NCBI GenBank assembly: GCA_025149125.1 | Contig: CP102272.1 | Span: 3,224,001 to 3,288,000 of the forward strand | Direction: 5' to 3' | Length of the DNA stretch: 64,000 nt | Origin: [Clostridium] asparagiforme DSM 15981 | GTDB lineage: Bacteria > Bacillota > Clostridia > Lachnospirales > Lachnospiraceae | Part shown: positions 8,392 through 16,804 of the stretch, piece by piece | Position numbering within the stretch: position 1 is the first letter of the stretch | Layout: the number at the start of each line of letters is the position of its first letter | The notes under the pieces: model-generated | The model's input: only the letters and a program-made list of their open reading frames with translations | Told to the model about the DNA's origin: nothing | Databases searched by the model: none | Translations under genes and position numbers: made by a program

Positions 8392-10533
8392 ATGGAACGC
8401 CGCTGTATGGGTTGTATGGAACTTTATGAGGAAACCCTGGAGCGCTGCCCGCACTGCGGGTACGTGCACGGGACTCCGGCAAAGGAGGCGTACCACATTC
8501 TGCCCGGGTCGCTCCTTGCCGGGCGCTATATTGTGGGTCAGGTCCTGGGTTTCGGCGGGTTCGGCGTGACGTACATCGGTTACGACCAGGTGCTGCAGCA
8601 GAAGGTGGCTATCAAGGAATATCTGCCCAGCGATTTCGCCACCCGGATGCCTCAGCAGGAGGATGTGACCATCTATTCCGGTGAGAAGGAGGAGCAGTTT
8701 CTGGCCGGCAGGGAGAAGTTCGTGGAGGAGGCCAGGCGTCTGGCCAAGTTCCAGTCCCAGCCGGGCATCGTGCAGATTTACGACTGCTTTGAGACCAACC
8801 GGACGGCATATATTATCATGGAATACCTGGACGGTATTTCCCTGAAGGAAAAACTGGAGCGGGATGGCGCAATGACCGTGGAGGAGTCAATGCCCGTGAT
8901 TATGGCGGTGATCGGGGCGTTAAAATCCGTCCACGCCGCCGGTATCCTGCACCGGGACATCTCGCCGGACAATATTTATCTGTTGAAAAACGGCCGGACC
9001 AAGCTGCTGGACTTCGGCGCTGCCCGTTTCGCCACCACCAAGCACAGCCGCAGCCTGTCCGTGATCATCAAGCCGGGCTTTGCGCCGGTGGAGCAGTACC
9101 GCAGCCGCGGGGATCAGGGGCCGTGGACCGACGTCTACGCGCTGGCGGCCACATTTTACAACATGCTGACCGGACAGGTGCCCGAGGACGCCATGGAGCG
9201 GGCGGCCCAGGATACTTTGAAGGAGCCGTCTAAGCTGGGGGTGAAGATTTCCCCCAGCCTGGAGGCGGCGCTGATGAACGCCTTAAATGTGCAGATTGAG
9301 AACAGGACCAAGACCATCAACCGGTTTGAGCAGGACCTGGCCGCCTCCAACGTCAAGCGGGTGGCTGAGAAAAAGCGCAGGGAGGACCTGGGGAAATGGC
9401 CGGTTTGGGTCAAGGTGCTCATCGGAGTGGGGATCGCCGCGGTCACGGGCCTTGCGGTGGCCCTGGTGGCGCTGCCCCAGCGGGTCCTTACCCCTTCGGC
9501 TCCCACCACAGAGGCGGGCAAGTCGCGGGTTCCCAATCTGGTGAACTTAAGCTTTGACGATGCCAGGAAGCTGGCGGAGGAGGCCGGTTTGGCGGTGCTC
9601 ATCGGGGATAAGGACTACGACGATCAGGTCCCGGAGAACAAGGTGCTGCGCCAGGAGATCAAGCACGGGGAGCTGGCGGAGGCTGGAACCACGGTTCATC
9701 TGACCATCAGCGCGGGTATCCGGAAAACTTACGTGCCCAACGTGATCGGAATGGAGGCCGGGGCGGCGAAGGCGCTGTTGGATGAAGCAGGACTGATCCC
9801 GGTGGAGGAGGAGCAGGAATACCGGGCGGCTCCGGGAACGGTGGCGGAACAGTCCATGGAGCCGGAGACGGAGTGCACCACCGGCACGGAGATCAAAATT
9901 CTCATCTCCAAGGGCATTGGAGGCGGGGACGCTTCCAAAACGTTGGCGATGGCGGACTTGACGGGCAAGGATTACGAAGAGGCGGCCCAGCTGCTGCTGC
10001 AGGATTATTTATATCTGGTCAAGGGGGAAGCGCGCTATGACGACAGCGTGCCTGAGGGCGGTATTATCAGCCAGGAGATTCCCGCCGGCACCATGGTGAA
10101 CCAGAATTCCAACATCCGGGTGGCGGTCAGCCTCGGAAAAGAACTGATCCGCGTTCCGGATTTACAGTATAAAACCGAGGCGGAGGCCACAGAGCTTTTG
10201 AGCGCGGCCGGGCTGGAGGCAAGCGCGGTCCGGGAAGCCAGCAGGGACGTGGCGGCGGGCAGCGTGATCCGGCAGGAACAGGAGGCCGGAAGCCAGGTGG
10301 AAAAAGGATCGGCGGTGACGTTTGTGGTCAGCACCGGTGCGCCTAAGGAGACGCAGCGCGAAACCACTGCTGCAAGACAGACCCCGGCCAGACCGCCTGA
10401 AACCGCGGCGCAGACTCCGGCAGCCCCGGTTGAAACCACGGCGGCGCCCACGACCGCGCAGACGACTACGGCGGACAACGGAAATGATGATTTGCTGCGG
10501 CTGCTGGAGGAGCACGACCAGCACAACCGCTGA
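8392..10533 (+). CDS. zinc-ribbon Ser/Thr kinase with four PASTA domains
   Basis: 713 residues. The ATG at 8392 lies 8 bases after AGGAGG (8378-8383); the GTG at 8383 overlaps that site. The order is: zinc ribbon (C5, C8, C19, C22), kinase domain with H187-R-D189 and D207 of DFG, membrane span at about 337-362, four PASTA repeats starting at about 379, 446, 519 and 585, then a Thr/Pro/Ala-rich tail. PASTA repeats bind muropeptides or lipid II in PrkC/Stk kinases. The kinase half is a close paralogue of the preceding gene's, so the pair probably arose by duplication followed by a swap of the sensor. Confidence 0.93.
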   Translation: MERRCMGCMELYEETLERCPHCGYVHGTPAKEAYHILPGSLLAGRYIVGQVLGFGGFGVTYIGYDQVLQQKVAIKEYLPSDFATRMPQQEDVTIYSGEKEEQFLAGREKFVEEARRLAKFQSQPGIVQIYDCFETNRTAYIIMEYLDGISLKEKLERDGAMTVEESMPVIMAVIGALKSVHAAGILHRDISPDNIYLLKNGRTKLLDFGAARFATTKHSRSLSVIIKPGFAPVEQYRSRGDQGPWTDVYALAATFYNMLTGQVPEDAMERAAQDTLKEPSKLGVKISPSLEAALMNALNVQIENRTKTINRFEQDLAASNVKRVAEKKRREDLGKWPVWVKVLIGVGIAAVTGLAVALVALPQRVLTPSAPTTEAGKSRVPNLVNLSFDDARKLAEEAGLAVLIGDKDYDDQVPENKVLRQEIKHGELAEAGTTVHLTISAGIRKTYVPNVIGMEAGAAKALLDEAGLIPVEEEQEYRAAPGTVAEQSMEPETECTTGTEIKILISKGIGGGDASKTLAMADLTGKDYEEAAQLLLQDYLYLVKGEARYDDSVPEGGIISQEIPAGTMVNQNSNIRVAVSLGKELIRVPDLQYKTEAEATELLSAAGLEASAVREASRDVAAGSVIRQEQEAGSQVEKGSAVTFVVSTGAPKETQRETTAARQTPARPPETAAQTPAAPVETTAAPTTAQTTTADNGNDDLLRLLEEHDQHNR

Positions 10534-10560
10534 TTATAAACATTTAAGGAGGGTAAAGCA

Positions 10561-11394
10561 ATGAGAAAAAGCGTAGGAATTGCATTATTGTCACTGATGA
10601 TCTCCGCTGCGGGGGCTGCCACGGTTTACGCGGCCGGGTGGCAGCAGGGAGCGGGCGGCTGGTGGTATGAGTATGAGGACGGCAGCTACGCCAAGTCCGG
10701 AATCCGCCAGATCGGAGACCAGCAGTATGCGTTTGACCAGAACGGTTACATGCTGCAGGGCTGGCAGTACATCGGCTTTAAATGGTACTATTTCGAGCCG
10801 GAGGGCGGAGCCATGGCCATAGGCTGGAAGCAGGTGGGAGACAAATGGTATTATCTGGATCCCAATGACAACGGAGCCATGTACACCTACTGGCTGGACA
10901 TCGGGAAGGACCGCTATTATCTGGATGAAAACGGCGTGCTGCAGACCGGCCTGTTCTATTTGAGCGACTCCACCTCGGGGTCCAAGTACGCTTATCAGGC
11001 GGACGCCAACGGCGTGCTGATCCGCAACAAGACCGTGGAGCTGGGGGACCGCACCGTGCGGTATGATTCCAACGGCATCATGATGTACAAGAGCGAGGCC
11101 ACCAAGCTGAAAGCCAAAATCGACGGGTCTGACCCGTGGCAGTACGTGCTCAGCGAGAAAGAGCTGAAGGAGGAGAGCACGGACAACACGATCTCCGAGG
11201 CGGTGGACGATCTAAAGTCGGATTTGTCCGACGAGTACCGGGAGAAGATCCGCGGCCTGTCCAGGGGCACGACCAAGGACCGCAAGGTCGCCAGCTGGGA
11301 GAGCAAGGTGAGAAAGAAACTGGCCGACTATCTGGTGGACAGTTGGGAGATTGAAGAGTTTATTTACGATGTGGAGCACGGCACCTACTATTGA
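10561..11394 (+). CDS. secreted protein with cell-wall-binding (choline-binding-type) repeats
   Basis: 277 residues, strong AAGGAGGG site. A signal peptide at 1-24 ends in VYA. Residues about 25-130 hold aromatic repeats of the CW_binding_1 type (GWWYEYEDGSY, GFKWYYFEPEG, GDKWYYLDPND, KDRYYLDENG), which bind choline or other wall polymers. The second half is charged and helical and has no recognised domain. It starts 27 bases after the PASTA kinase. It is probably a wall-associated accessory protein of the sensing system. Confidence 0.85.
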   Translation: MRKSVGIALLSLMISAAGAATVYAAGWQQGAGGWWYEYEDGSYAKSGIRQIGDQQYAFDQNGYMLQGWQYIGFKWYYFEPEGGAMAIGWKQVGDKWYYLDPNDNGAMYTYWLDIGKDRYYLDENGVLQTGLFYLSDSTSGSKYAYQADANGVLIRNKTVELGDRTVRYDSNGIMMYKSEATKLKAKIDGSDPWQYVLSEKELKEESTDNTISEAVDDLKSDLSDEYREKIRGLSRGTTKDRKVASWESKVRKKLADYLVDSWEIEEFIYDVEHGTYY

Positions 11395-11502
11395 CGGACC
11401 GGTGCCGGACGGACAGGGGCGGGCAGCCGTGGGACGGCGTCCCGCCCGCAGTCTGTTTGCGGAGCGTGAAAAGAAGTTTTGATGGAGCGGAGGAAAAGGA
11501 TT

Positions 11503-12516
11503 ATGAAATACTGTAAGAAATGCGGCGCCCAGATGAAGGACAACGCCAAATTCTGCCCGTCCTGCGGGGCGGCCGGCGAGGCCGGAGGGACGGCGGGGCA
11601 GCCGCCCCAGGGGGCGTCAGGACAGCGGCCCCAGGGCCCGGCAGGGCAGCGGCCGCCAAAACCGGCGGGACAGCCCGGCGGCGCGTCCCCTGTGGAGAAG
11701 AAAAAGAAGAGCGCGGCGCCCTTTATTATCATCTGTCTGGTGCTGGTAGCAGCCATGGCTGGAGGAACCGCTTATTTTGTTTGGAGCAAGGGTAAGGACA
11801 AGGGCGCAGCGGCCCAGGTTGCGGACGGCGGCAGCGACGGATGGGGTTCTTCGGACGGCGACCAGAAAAAGCAGACAGAGGAGGAAGCGGCCGGAACGGA
11901 AACCACCGCCGCAGAGAAGGAAACCCCGGCGGCGGAGGGTGAAACGGAGCCGGAAACCATCGCGGCCGCTGTGGGAACCACGGTTTCCGATCAGCCCCAG
12001 CCCGCGTCCACGGAGCAGCCGGAAGGGAATTCCCAGACAGCGCCGGAAGCCGGGAGCACGGCCCCGGCCCAGGTTCCAGGCGGCAATGGGGCGACGTATC
12101 AGACGATGTATGTGGTGAACTGCAGCGAGTTTATCACCCTGCGGCCCGGCGATTCCACCACCTCCGGGGAAATCTGCAAGATTCCTCTTGGGGCTAGCGT
12201 GAGCTATGTGTCCACTGCCGGAAACGGATTTTATCAGGTGGTTTACAACGGGCAGACGGGATATGCTCTTGCCTCCTACCTCAGCGAGACTCCGGGAAGC
12301 GCTGCCGCCGGCGACGCGGCGTATGATACGATGTATGTGGTAAACTGCAACGAGTTCATCACCCTGCGGACCAGCGATTCCACCAGCGCCGGCGAGATCT
12401 GCAAGATCCCCCTTGGGGCTGCCGTGAGTTACGTGTCCACTGCCGGAAACGGATTTTATAAGATCATCTATAACGGTTACACGGGTTATGCCCTGGCTTC
12501 ATACTTAAGCTACTAG
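11503..12516 (+). CDS. zinc-ribbon membrane protein with two SH3b domains
   Basis: 337 residues from the ATG at 11503, 9 bases after GGAGG (11489-11493). The order is: zinc ribbon (YCKKCG and FCPSCG), Gln/Pro/Gly-rich segment, membrane span at about 68-92, and a long Thr/Glu/Ala linker. Two nearly identical bacterial SH3 domains follow at about 199-264 and 272-337, both with MYVVNC, an FITLR strand, ICKIPLGA and a GYALASYLS end. SH3b domains bind peptidoglycan cross-bridges or stem peptides. The high identity of the two copies points to a recent internal duplication. Confidence 0.88.
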   Translation: MKYCKKCGAQMKDNAKFCPSCGAAGEAGGTAGQPPQGASGQRPQGPAGQRPPKPAGQPGGASPVEKKKKSAAPFIIICLVLVAAMAGGTAYFVWSKGKDKGAAAQVADGGSDGWGSSDGDQKKQTEEEAAGTETTAAEKETPAAEGETEPETIAAAVGTTVSDQPQPASTEQPEGNSQTAPEAGSTAPAQVPGGNGATYQTMYVVNCSEFITLRPGDSTTSGEICKIPLGASVSYVSTAGNGFYQVVYNGQTGYALASYLSETPGSAAAGDAAYDTMYVVNCNEFITLRTSDSTSAGEICKIPLGAAVSYVSTAGNGFYKIIYNGYTGYALASYLSY

Positions 12517-12525
12517 GAGGAAGCC

Positions 12526-13791
12526 ATGTCAAAAACCGTATGGATCGCAGGAATCACCGCTGTCGTCCTGACAGCGGCGGTCTGCACAGGAATCATTTGC
12601 GCGGTCTCCGCCGAACCTTCCGGCCGCGCGGCGGTTTCCGGCGGGGAAGAGAAGGCGGAAATGGAGACGGAAATTCAACTGGCTGCCGCGGACCGGGAAA
12701 CTTTACAGGCCGGTACGCCCGGGGAGAGGGCGGAAGGCCAGGCAGGGAAGGCAGGACAAACGTCGGGCGAAAGCCAGAATGGGAGTATGGGACAGACGGA
12801 CGGCGTAAATCAGGCCGGGAGCGCGGGCCAAACGTCCGGAGCGGAGCCGCCCGCTGAGGCGGCCCGGCCACAGGCGCTGATCGTGGATTCCGATCCGCAG
12901 ATGTACACTTATGACCAGATGACCCGGGACCTTCAGGCCATGGAGGCCGGTTATCCGGATCTGGTCACCCTGGATTCCCTGACGGATACGCCGGACGGGC
13001 GTTCTCTGTGGCATCTGGTGATCGGGGACCCTGAGAAGGCCGGGAGGCACATTCTGGTGACGGCTTCCATCCATGCTCGGGAATACATGACCACCCAGCT
13101 GGTGATGAAACAGACATCCCAATTTCTGGGGAATATTCAGAATTACCCGGAGATCACAGAGGGAACCACAGCGTTCCATGTGGTGCCCATGATCAACCCG
13201 GACGGCGTGTCCATCAGCCAGATGGGGCTGGAGGGCTGTCTGACGGAAGAAACCCGGGAACGGGTGCTGGAGATCAGCCGCCTGGACGGCGCCCAGGATA
13301 TGAATGCTTACCTGCGGCGCTGGAAATCCAACTCCCGGGGCGTGGATTTGAACCGTAACTTTGACGCTCTCTGGGAGAGCTACAACGACGGCCTGGGACG
13401 TCCCAGCGCGGACCATTACAAGGGAACCGCCCCCGGAAGCGAGCCGGAAGCCGCCGCCCTGATCGCCCTGACGGAGCGCTATCCCTTTGCGCGCACGGTC
13501 AGTTATCACACGCAGGGAAATGTGATCTACTGGTATTTCGGCCAGACCGGGGAGCTGAAGGAGGCGACCATGGCGCTGGCCAATCAGGTGGGCGCGCTGA
13601 CAGGTTACCCCACGGATGCCAACTATGAGAAGCTGGACCCCGCCGGTTATAAGGACTGGGCGATCTCCAAAAAGGGGATCCCCAGCCTGACCATCGAGGT
13701 GGGAACGGAAACGTCGCCGGTGCCGCCATCCCAGTTTCAGGCGGTCTGGCGGGCCAATATAGGCGTGTGGGACGTGCTTCTCCAGGAGTGA
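12526..13791 (+). CDS. M14-family zinc carboxypeptidase, exported
   Basis: 421 residues, AGGAGG site. An N-terminal hydrophobic segment exports or anchors the protein, followed by a Gly/Gln/Ser-rich low-complexity linker. The peptidase domain, about 125-420, carries the zinc ligands H183 and E186 (HAREYM) and H328 (SYHTQG), the RGVDLNRNFD segment, and the catalytic E391 (TIEVGTE). M14 enzymes of Firmicutes often cut gamma-D-Glu-meso-DAP bonds of muropeptides, which suits the wall-related neighbours. The exact substrate is not shown by sequence. Confidence 0.92.
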   Translation: MSKTVWIAGITAVVLTAAVCTGIICAVSAEPSGRAAVSGGEEKAEMETEIQLAAADRETLQAGTPGERAEGQAGKAGQTSGESQNGSMGQTDGVNQAGSAGQTSGAEPPAEAARPQALIVDSDPQMYTYDQMTRDLQAMEAGYPDLVTLDSLTDTPDGRSLWHLVIGDPEKAGRHILVTASIHAREYMTTQLVMKQTSQFLGNIQNYPEITEGTTAFHVVPMINPDGVSISQMGLEGCLTEETRERVLEISRLDGAQDMNAYLRRWKSNSRGVDLNRNFDALWESYNDGLGRPSADHYKGTAPGSEPEAAALIALTERYPFARTVSYHTQGNVIYWYFGQTGELKEATMALANQVGALTGYPTDANYEKLDPAGYKDWAISKKGIPSLTIEVGTETSPVPPSQFQAVWRANIGVWDVLLQE

Positions 13792-13891
13792 GGGCCGTGT
13801 TATAACACGCCGCAGCGTTTTTTACGAAAACGGGTGAACCGGCGGCGTAAGCCGCGGGTGGCCATACCATCAGAAAAAGGAGAAAACAGGA

Positions 13892-14815
13892 ATGTTTTGT
13901 AAAAATTGCGGAGCTCCAATGAAGGACGGAGCAAAATTCTGTCCCAAGTGCGGGGCGAGACAGGAGGCTGCGGACCAGGGGAGAATGGAACAGGCGTCCA
14001 CAGCGGCTCCCTCCCCCAAAAAGCCGGATAAGCCCAAAAAGAAATTTCCAATTTGGCTGTTGATTTTCCCCATCTGCCTTGTGATTGGCATCCTGGCCGC
14101 GTTGATGGCGCCGAAGGTGTTGGACGCCATTTCCGGCAAGGGTGGGACAGAGACTGAGATTGCCGAAGATGAGGACAAGAACTGGGATTCCGGCAAGAAG
14201 GAGGACGACGAGCCGGAGAAAAAGGAGGAGACCGAAGCCTCCGAGACGGAGACAAGCGCCGCAGAGACGACACCCGCGCAGACCGCGGCGGAGACCACGG
14301 CCGAACAGACCACCGCCGCCGCTCCTGAAACCACCTCTGCGTGGCTGCTGGACGGTTCTCCGGACCTGACCGGTTACGCCAGAGTCGGCATTGTCCAGTC
14401 CGGTTCCACCTCCAATATCGAGCAGGAAAATAATCAGAACGGGCCGGAGATGGCCGTGGACGGGGATGAGGTCACCTCCTGGCAGGAAGGAGTGGAAGGC
14501 CCGGGGATCGGCGAGACGATCTACTATAAGCTGGATCAGGAGCAGCCCATCACTTACCTCACATTTAAGCTGGGCAACTGGCGCAATGACAAGTATTTTT
14601 ACGGGAACAACCGCCCCAGAACCCTGACCATCACCCTGGACGACTATTCCTTCCAGATCACCTTCCCGGCGGAACAGCGGGAGTATGTGGTACAGGTGGA
14701 CCCACCCTATCCGGCTAGCTATATCGAGTATCGGATCGACGATGTCTATAAGGGCTCCTCCTACGACGATACCTGTATCGCGGAGCTGGGGATGTACTGT
14801 AAGGTAGGGGAGTGA
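13892..14815 (+). CDS. zinc-ribbon membrane protein with NADase-type glycan-binding domain
   Basis: 307 residues, AAAAGGAG site upstream. The order is: zinc ribbon (FCKNCG, FCPKCG), a segment with Lys/Pro, membrane span at about 50-72, a Glu/Thr-rich linker, and a discoidin-like C-terminal domain from about 155. The latter shows the pattern of the NADase-type glycan-binding family: a DGDEVTSWQEG strand, GPGIGETIYYKL, GNWRND, NNRPRTL and a closing DDTCIAELGMY. The domain should face the wall. Its stop overlaps the ribosome site of the next gene, so the two are co-transcribed. Confidence 0.85.
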   Translation: MFCKNCGAPMKDGAKFCPKCGARQEAADQGRMEQASTAAPSPKKPDKPKKKFPIWLLIFPICLVIGILAALMAPKVLDAISGKGGTETEIAEDEDKNWDSGKKEDDEPEKKEETEASETETSAAETTPAQTAAETTAEQTTAAAPETTSAWLLDGSPDLTGYARVGIVQSGSTSNIEQENNQNGPEMAVDGDEVTSWQEGVEGPGIGETIYYKLDQEQPITYLTFKLGNWRNDKYFYGNNRPRTLTITLDDYSFQITFPAEQREYVVQVDPPYPASYIEYRIDDVYKGSSYDDTCIAELGMYCKVGE

Positions 14816-14817
14816 CC

Positions 14818-15795
14818 ATGAGACAGAGCAGAAGAAGAAACCGGAACCATTTGGTTTCGGGACTCATCGGGGCCGCAGGGGTCGGCCTCCTGGTCTCCGC
14901 GATCTTTTTGGGAGCCAAAGTGTCCTCTTTGAACGGAGAGATGGAGCGCATGAGCGCGGAAAACGCCAGTCTGCTGGATGTATCCCGGGAGGCGGACGAT
15001 ATGAGAGCGGAAATGGAAGCCAGTCTGGAAGCGGAATGCCTGGCCGCGGCCAGGGCGTCCTCGGAGGTGGAGACGGCAGAACCGGAGACCACGCAGCCGC
15101 CGGAAACCGAGCCGCCCAAGTGGGAGACTCTGGACGGGGTGGCGGCCGGAACCGTGGTGACCAGCCGGGAACTGGACATGGACCATCTGGAGAAATATTT
15201 CCAGGCCTATGAGATTAAGACCGAGGGCGCTGTTTACGGTAGGATCAATGGGAAGTCCTACCGGGACAACCCGGATGTGGCCCTAAGCGACCTGCGGTAT
15301 TTAAAGGTGCTGCATTACAATTTTAACCATGAACTTCAGGTGGGCGAGATCATTGTAAACAAAGGGCTGGCAGACGAGGCGCTGGAGATTTTCCGGGAGT
15401 TCTACGATGCAGAGTACGAGATTCAGTCCATGCATCTGGTGGACAACTACTGGACCGGCGACGGGGAGAGCTCCGACTCGGCCTCCATCGACAAGAACAA
15501 TACCTCGTGCTTCAACTACCGCCCGGTGACGGGAGGCGGAAAGCTTTCCAACCACGCTTACGGCTTTGCCATCGATATCAACCCGCAGCAAAACCCCTAC
15601 GTCTCCTACCGGGACGGAAAGGCCCGCTGGTCCCACGAGAACGCCAACGATTACATTGACCGGAGCACCGGCCTGCCCCATGTGATCACCCACGAGGACC
15701 TGGCTTTCAAGGTCTTTTCGGCCCACGGCTTTTCCTGGGGCGGAGATTGGAACAATCCCAAGGATTACCAGCATTTTGAGAAGAAACTGTACTAA
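14818..15795 (+). CDS. M15-family D-Ala-D-Ala carboxypeptidase (VanY-like), membrane-anchored
   Basis: 325 residues. The ATG at 14818 is preferred over the in-frame GTG at 14812, since AGGGGAG lies about 5-11 bases upstream. There is an N-terminal membrane span at about 10-32, a short coiled linker, and an M15 peptidase domain at about 110-325. Zinc ligands are H246 and D253 (SNHAYGFAIDIN) and H319 (DYQHFE), with the typical WGGDW. The family trims terminal D-Ala or L-Ala-D-Glu bonds. It is the last gene of the envelope run. Confidence 0.9.
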   Translation: MRQSRRRNRNHLVSGLIGAAGVGLLVSAIFLGAKVSSLNGEMERMSAENASLLDVSREADDMRAEMEASLEAECLAAARASSEVETAEPETTQPPETEPPKWETLDGVAAGTVVTSRELDMDHLEKYFQAYEIKTEGAVYGRINGKSYRDNPDVALSDLRYLKVLHYNFNHELQVGEIIVNKGLADEALEIFREFYDAEYEIQSMHLVDNYWTGDGESSDSASIDKNNTSCFNYRPVTGGGKLSNHAYGFAIDINPQQNPYVSYRDGKARWSHENANDYIDRSTGLPHVITHEDLAFKVFSAHGFSWGGDWNNPKDYQHFEKKLY

Positions 15796-15822
15796 ATGAA
15801 ATTCCAGAAATTTACGTTTTCG

Positions 15823-15852
15823 CCCGGGACACATGTCATAATGTGCCCCGGG
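15823..15852 (+). terminator. hairpin after the M15 peptidase gene
   Basis: The stem pairs 15823-15834 with 15841-15852, with one A-C mismatch and a 6-base loop. There is no real T-run after it, so it may end the envelope operon poorly or act with a factor. Confidence 0.4.
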
Positions 15853-15881
15853 TTGTAATATCGGATGAAATGTTGTATACT
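15853..15881 (+). promoter_or_regulatory. sigma-A-type promoter for mscS-family gene
   Basis: TTGTAA (15853-15858) and TATACT (15876-15881) are 17 bases apart and lie 35 bases before the TTG start of the channel gene. Confidence 0.6.
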
Positions 15882-15916
15882 GGGACCGTTAAACTCAGTG
15901 TGAAAGGAAGAAGATT

Positions 15917-16759
15917 TTGGAGATTATTTTAATTAAGCTTGCGATTATTTTCGCGCTCTGGTTTGTGGGCATGCTGGTGCTGAACAAAACGTTCAGCATG
16001 ATTTTAAAGCGCAACGAGCAGATCCATATCAAATTTCTGCGCAGCATCTCCAAGGCCATCCTGACCATCATCGCGTTTATCTGTGCCAGCGGCCTGTTCA
16101 ACACCACCAAGACCCTCAGCGCCACCCTGTTGACCAGCTCCTCGCTGCTGGTGGCCATCGTCGGTTTTGCGGCCCAGCAGGTTTTAGCCGACGTGGTCAG
16201 CGGCGTTATGCTCAGCTGGTCGCGGCCCTTCAACCTGGGGGAGAAGGTGAACATCAGCAGCCTGGGAATTTCCGGTATCGTGGAAGATATGACGGTGCGC
16301 CACACCGTGATCCGCACCTACCACAACAGCCGTATGATCATCCCCAACAGCGTGATCAACAAGGCCATTGTGGAGAACAGCAATTATAATAACGATTACA
16401 TCGGCAATTACATGGAGATTTCCGTGAGCTATGAGAGCGATCTGGAGAAGGCTATAGAGATCATGCAGCGCACGATCTCCGAACATCCGCTGGTGATGGA
16501 CGTTCGGGCCAATAAGGAGGAGGGAGAGAAGGTCAAGGTGTCCGTGAAGGAGCTGGGGGAGGATGGAATCATCCTCAAATCCACAGTGTGGACCCAGAAT
16601 ATCGACGACAACTTTACGGCCTGCAGCGATATCCGAAGGCTGATCAAGCAGCACTTTGACGCGGCGGGAATTCAGATCCCCTACCGGCATCTGCAGGTGG
16701 TGATGGACCAGACTGCGGAGAAAACATACGGCGAACCATCAGAAGAGGCAGGTCATTGA
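15917..16759 (+). CDS. small-conductance mechanosensitive channel, MscS family
   Basis: 280 residues, TTG start with AAAGGAAG at 15903-15910. Three hydrophobic segments (about 1-22, 45-70, 78-105) lead into the pore helix. The MscS beta domain follows, with RPFNLGEKV, GISGIVEDM, RTYHNSRMIIPNS and a C-terminal alpha/beta domain. The channel opens on membrane tension and releases solutes on osmotic downshock. It stands alone between the envelope run and the convergent EAL gene. Confidence 0.93.
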   Translation: MEIILIKLAIIFALWFVGMLVLNKTFSMILKRNEQIHIKFLRSISKAILTIIAFICASGLFNTTKTLSATLLTSSSLLVAIVGFAAQQVLADVVSGVMLSWSRPFNLGEKVNISSLGISGIVEDMTVRHTVIRTYHNSRMIIPNSVINKAIVENSNYNNDYIGNYMEISVSYESDLEKAIEIMQRTISEHPLVMDVRANKEEGEKVKVSVKELGEDGIILKSTVWTQNIDDNFTACSDIRRLIKQHFDAAGIQIPYRHLQVVMDQTAEKTYGEPSEEAGH

Positions 16760-16781
16760 GACCTGCCTCCGGCTATTTTTT
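16745..16781 (+). terminator. intrinsic terminator of the mscS-family gene
   Basis: A perfect 10-bp stem (16745-16754 with 16760-16769) with a 5-base loop overlaps the stop codon. A TTTTTT run lies at 16776-16781. It also lies just past the end of the convergent EAL gene. Confidence 0.7.
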
Positions 16782-16804
16782 GTATGATCCGTTGTCGCCC
16801 GCCG

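Noticed and set aside
7257..8393. 378-codon minus-strand frame over the first kinase
   Set aside because: Shadow of the SBP-kinase gene; no domain or start site.
11395..11480. GC-rich inverted repeat after the wall-binding-repeat gene as a terminator
   Set aside because: It has no T-run, and the next gene is in the same run, so there is no good case for termination.
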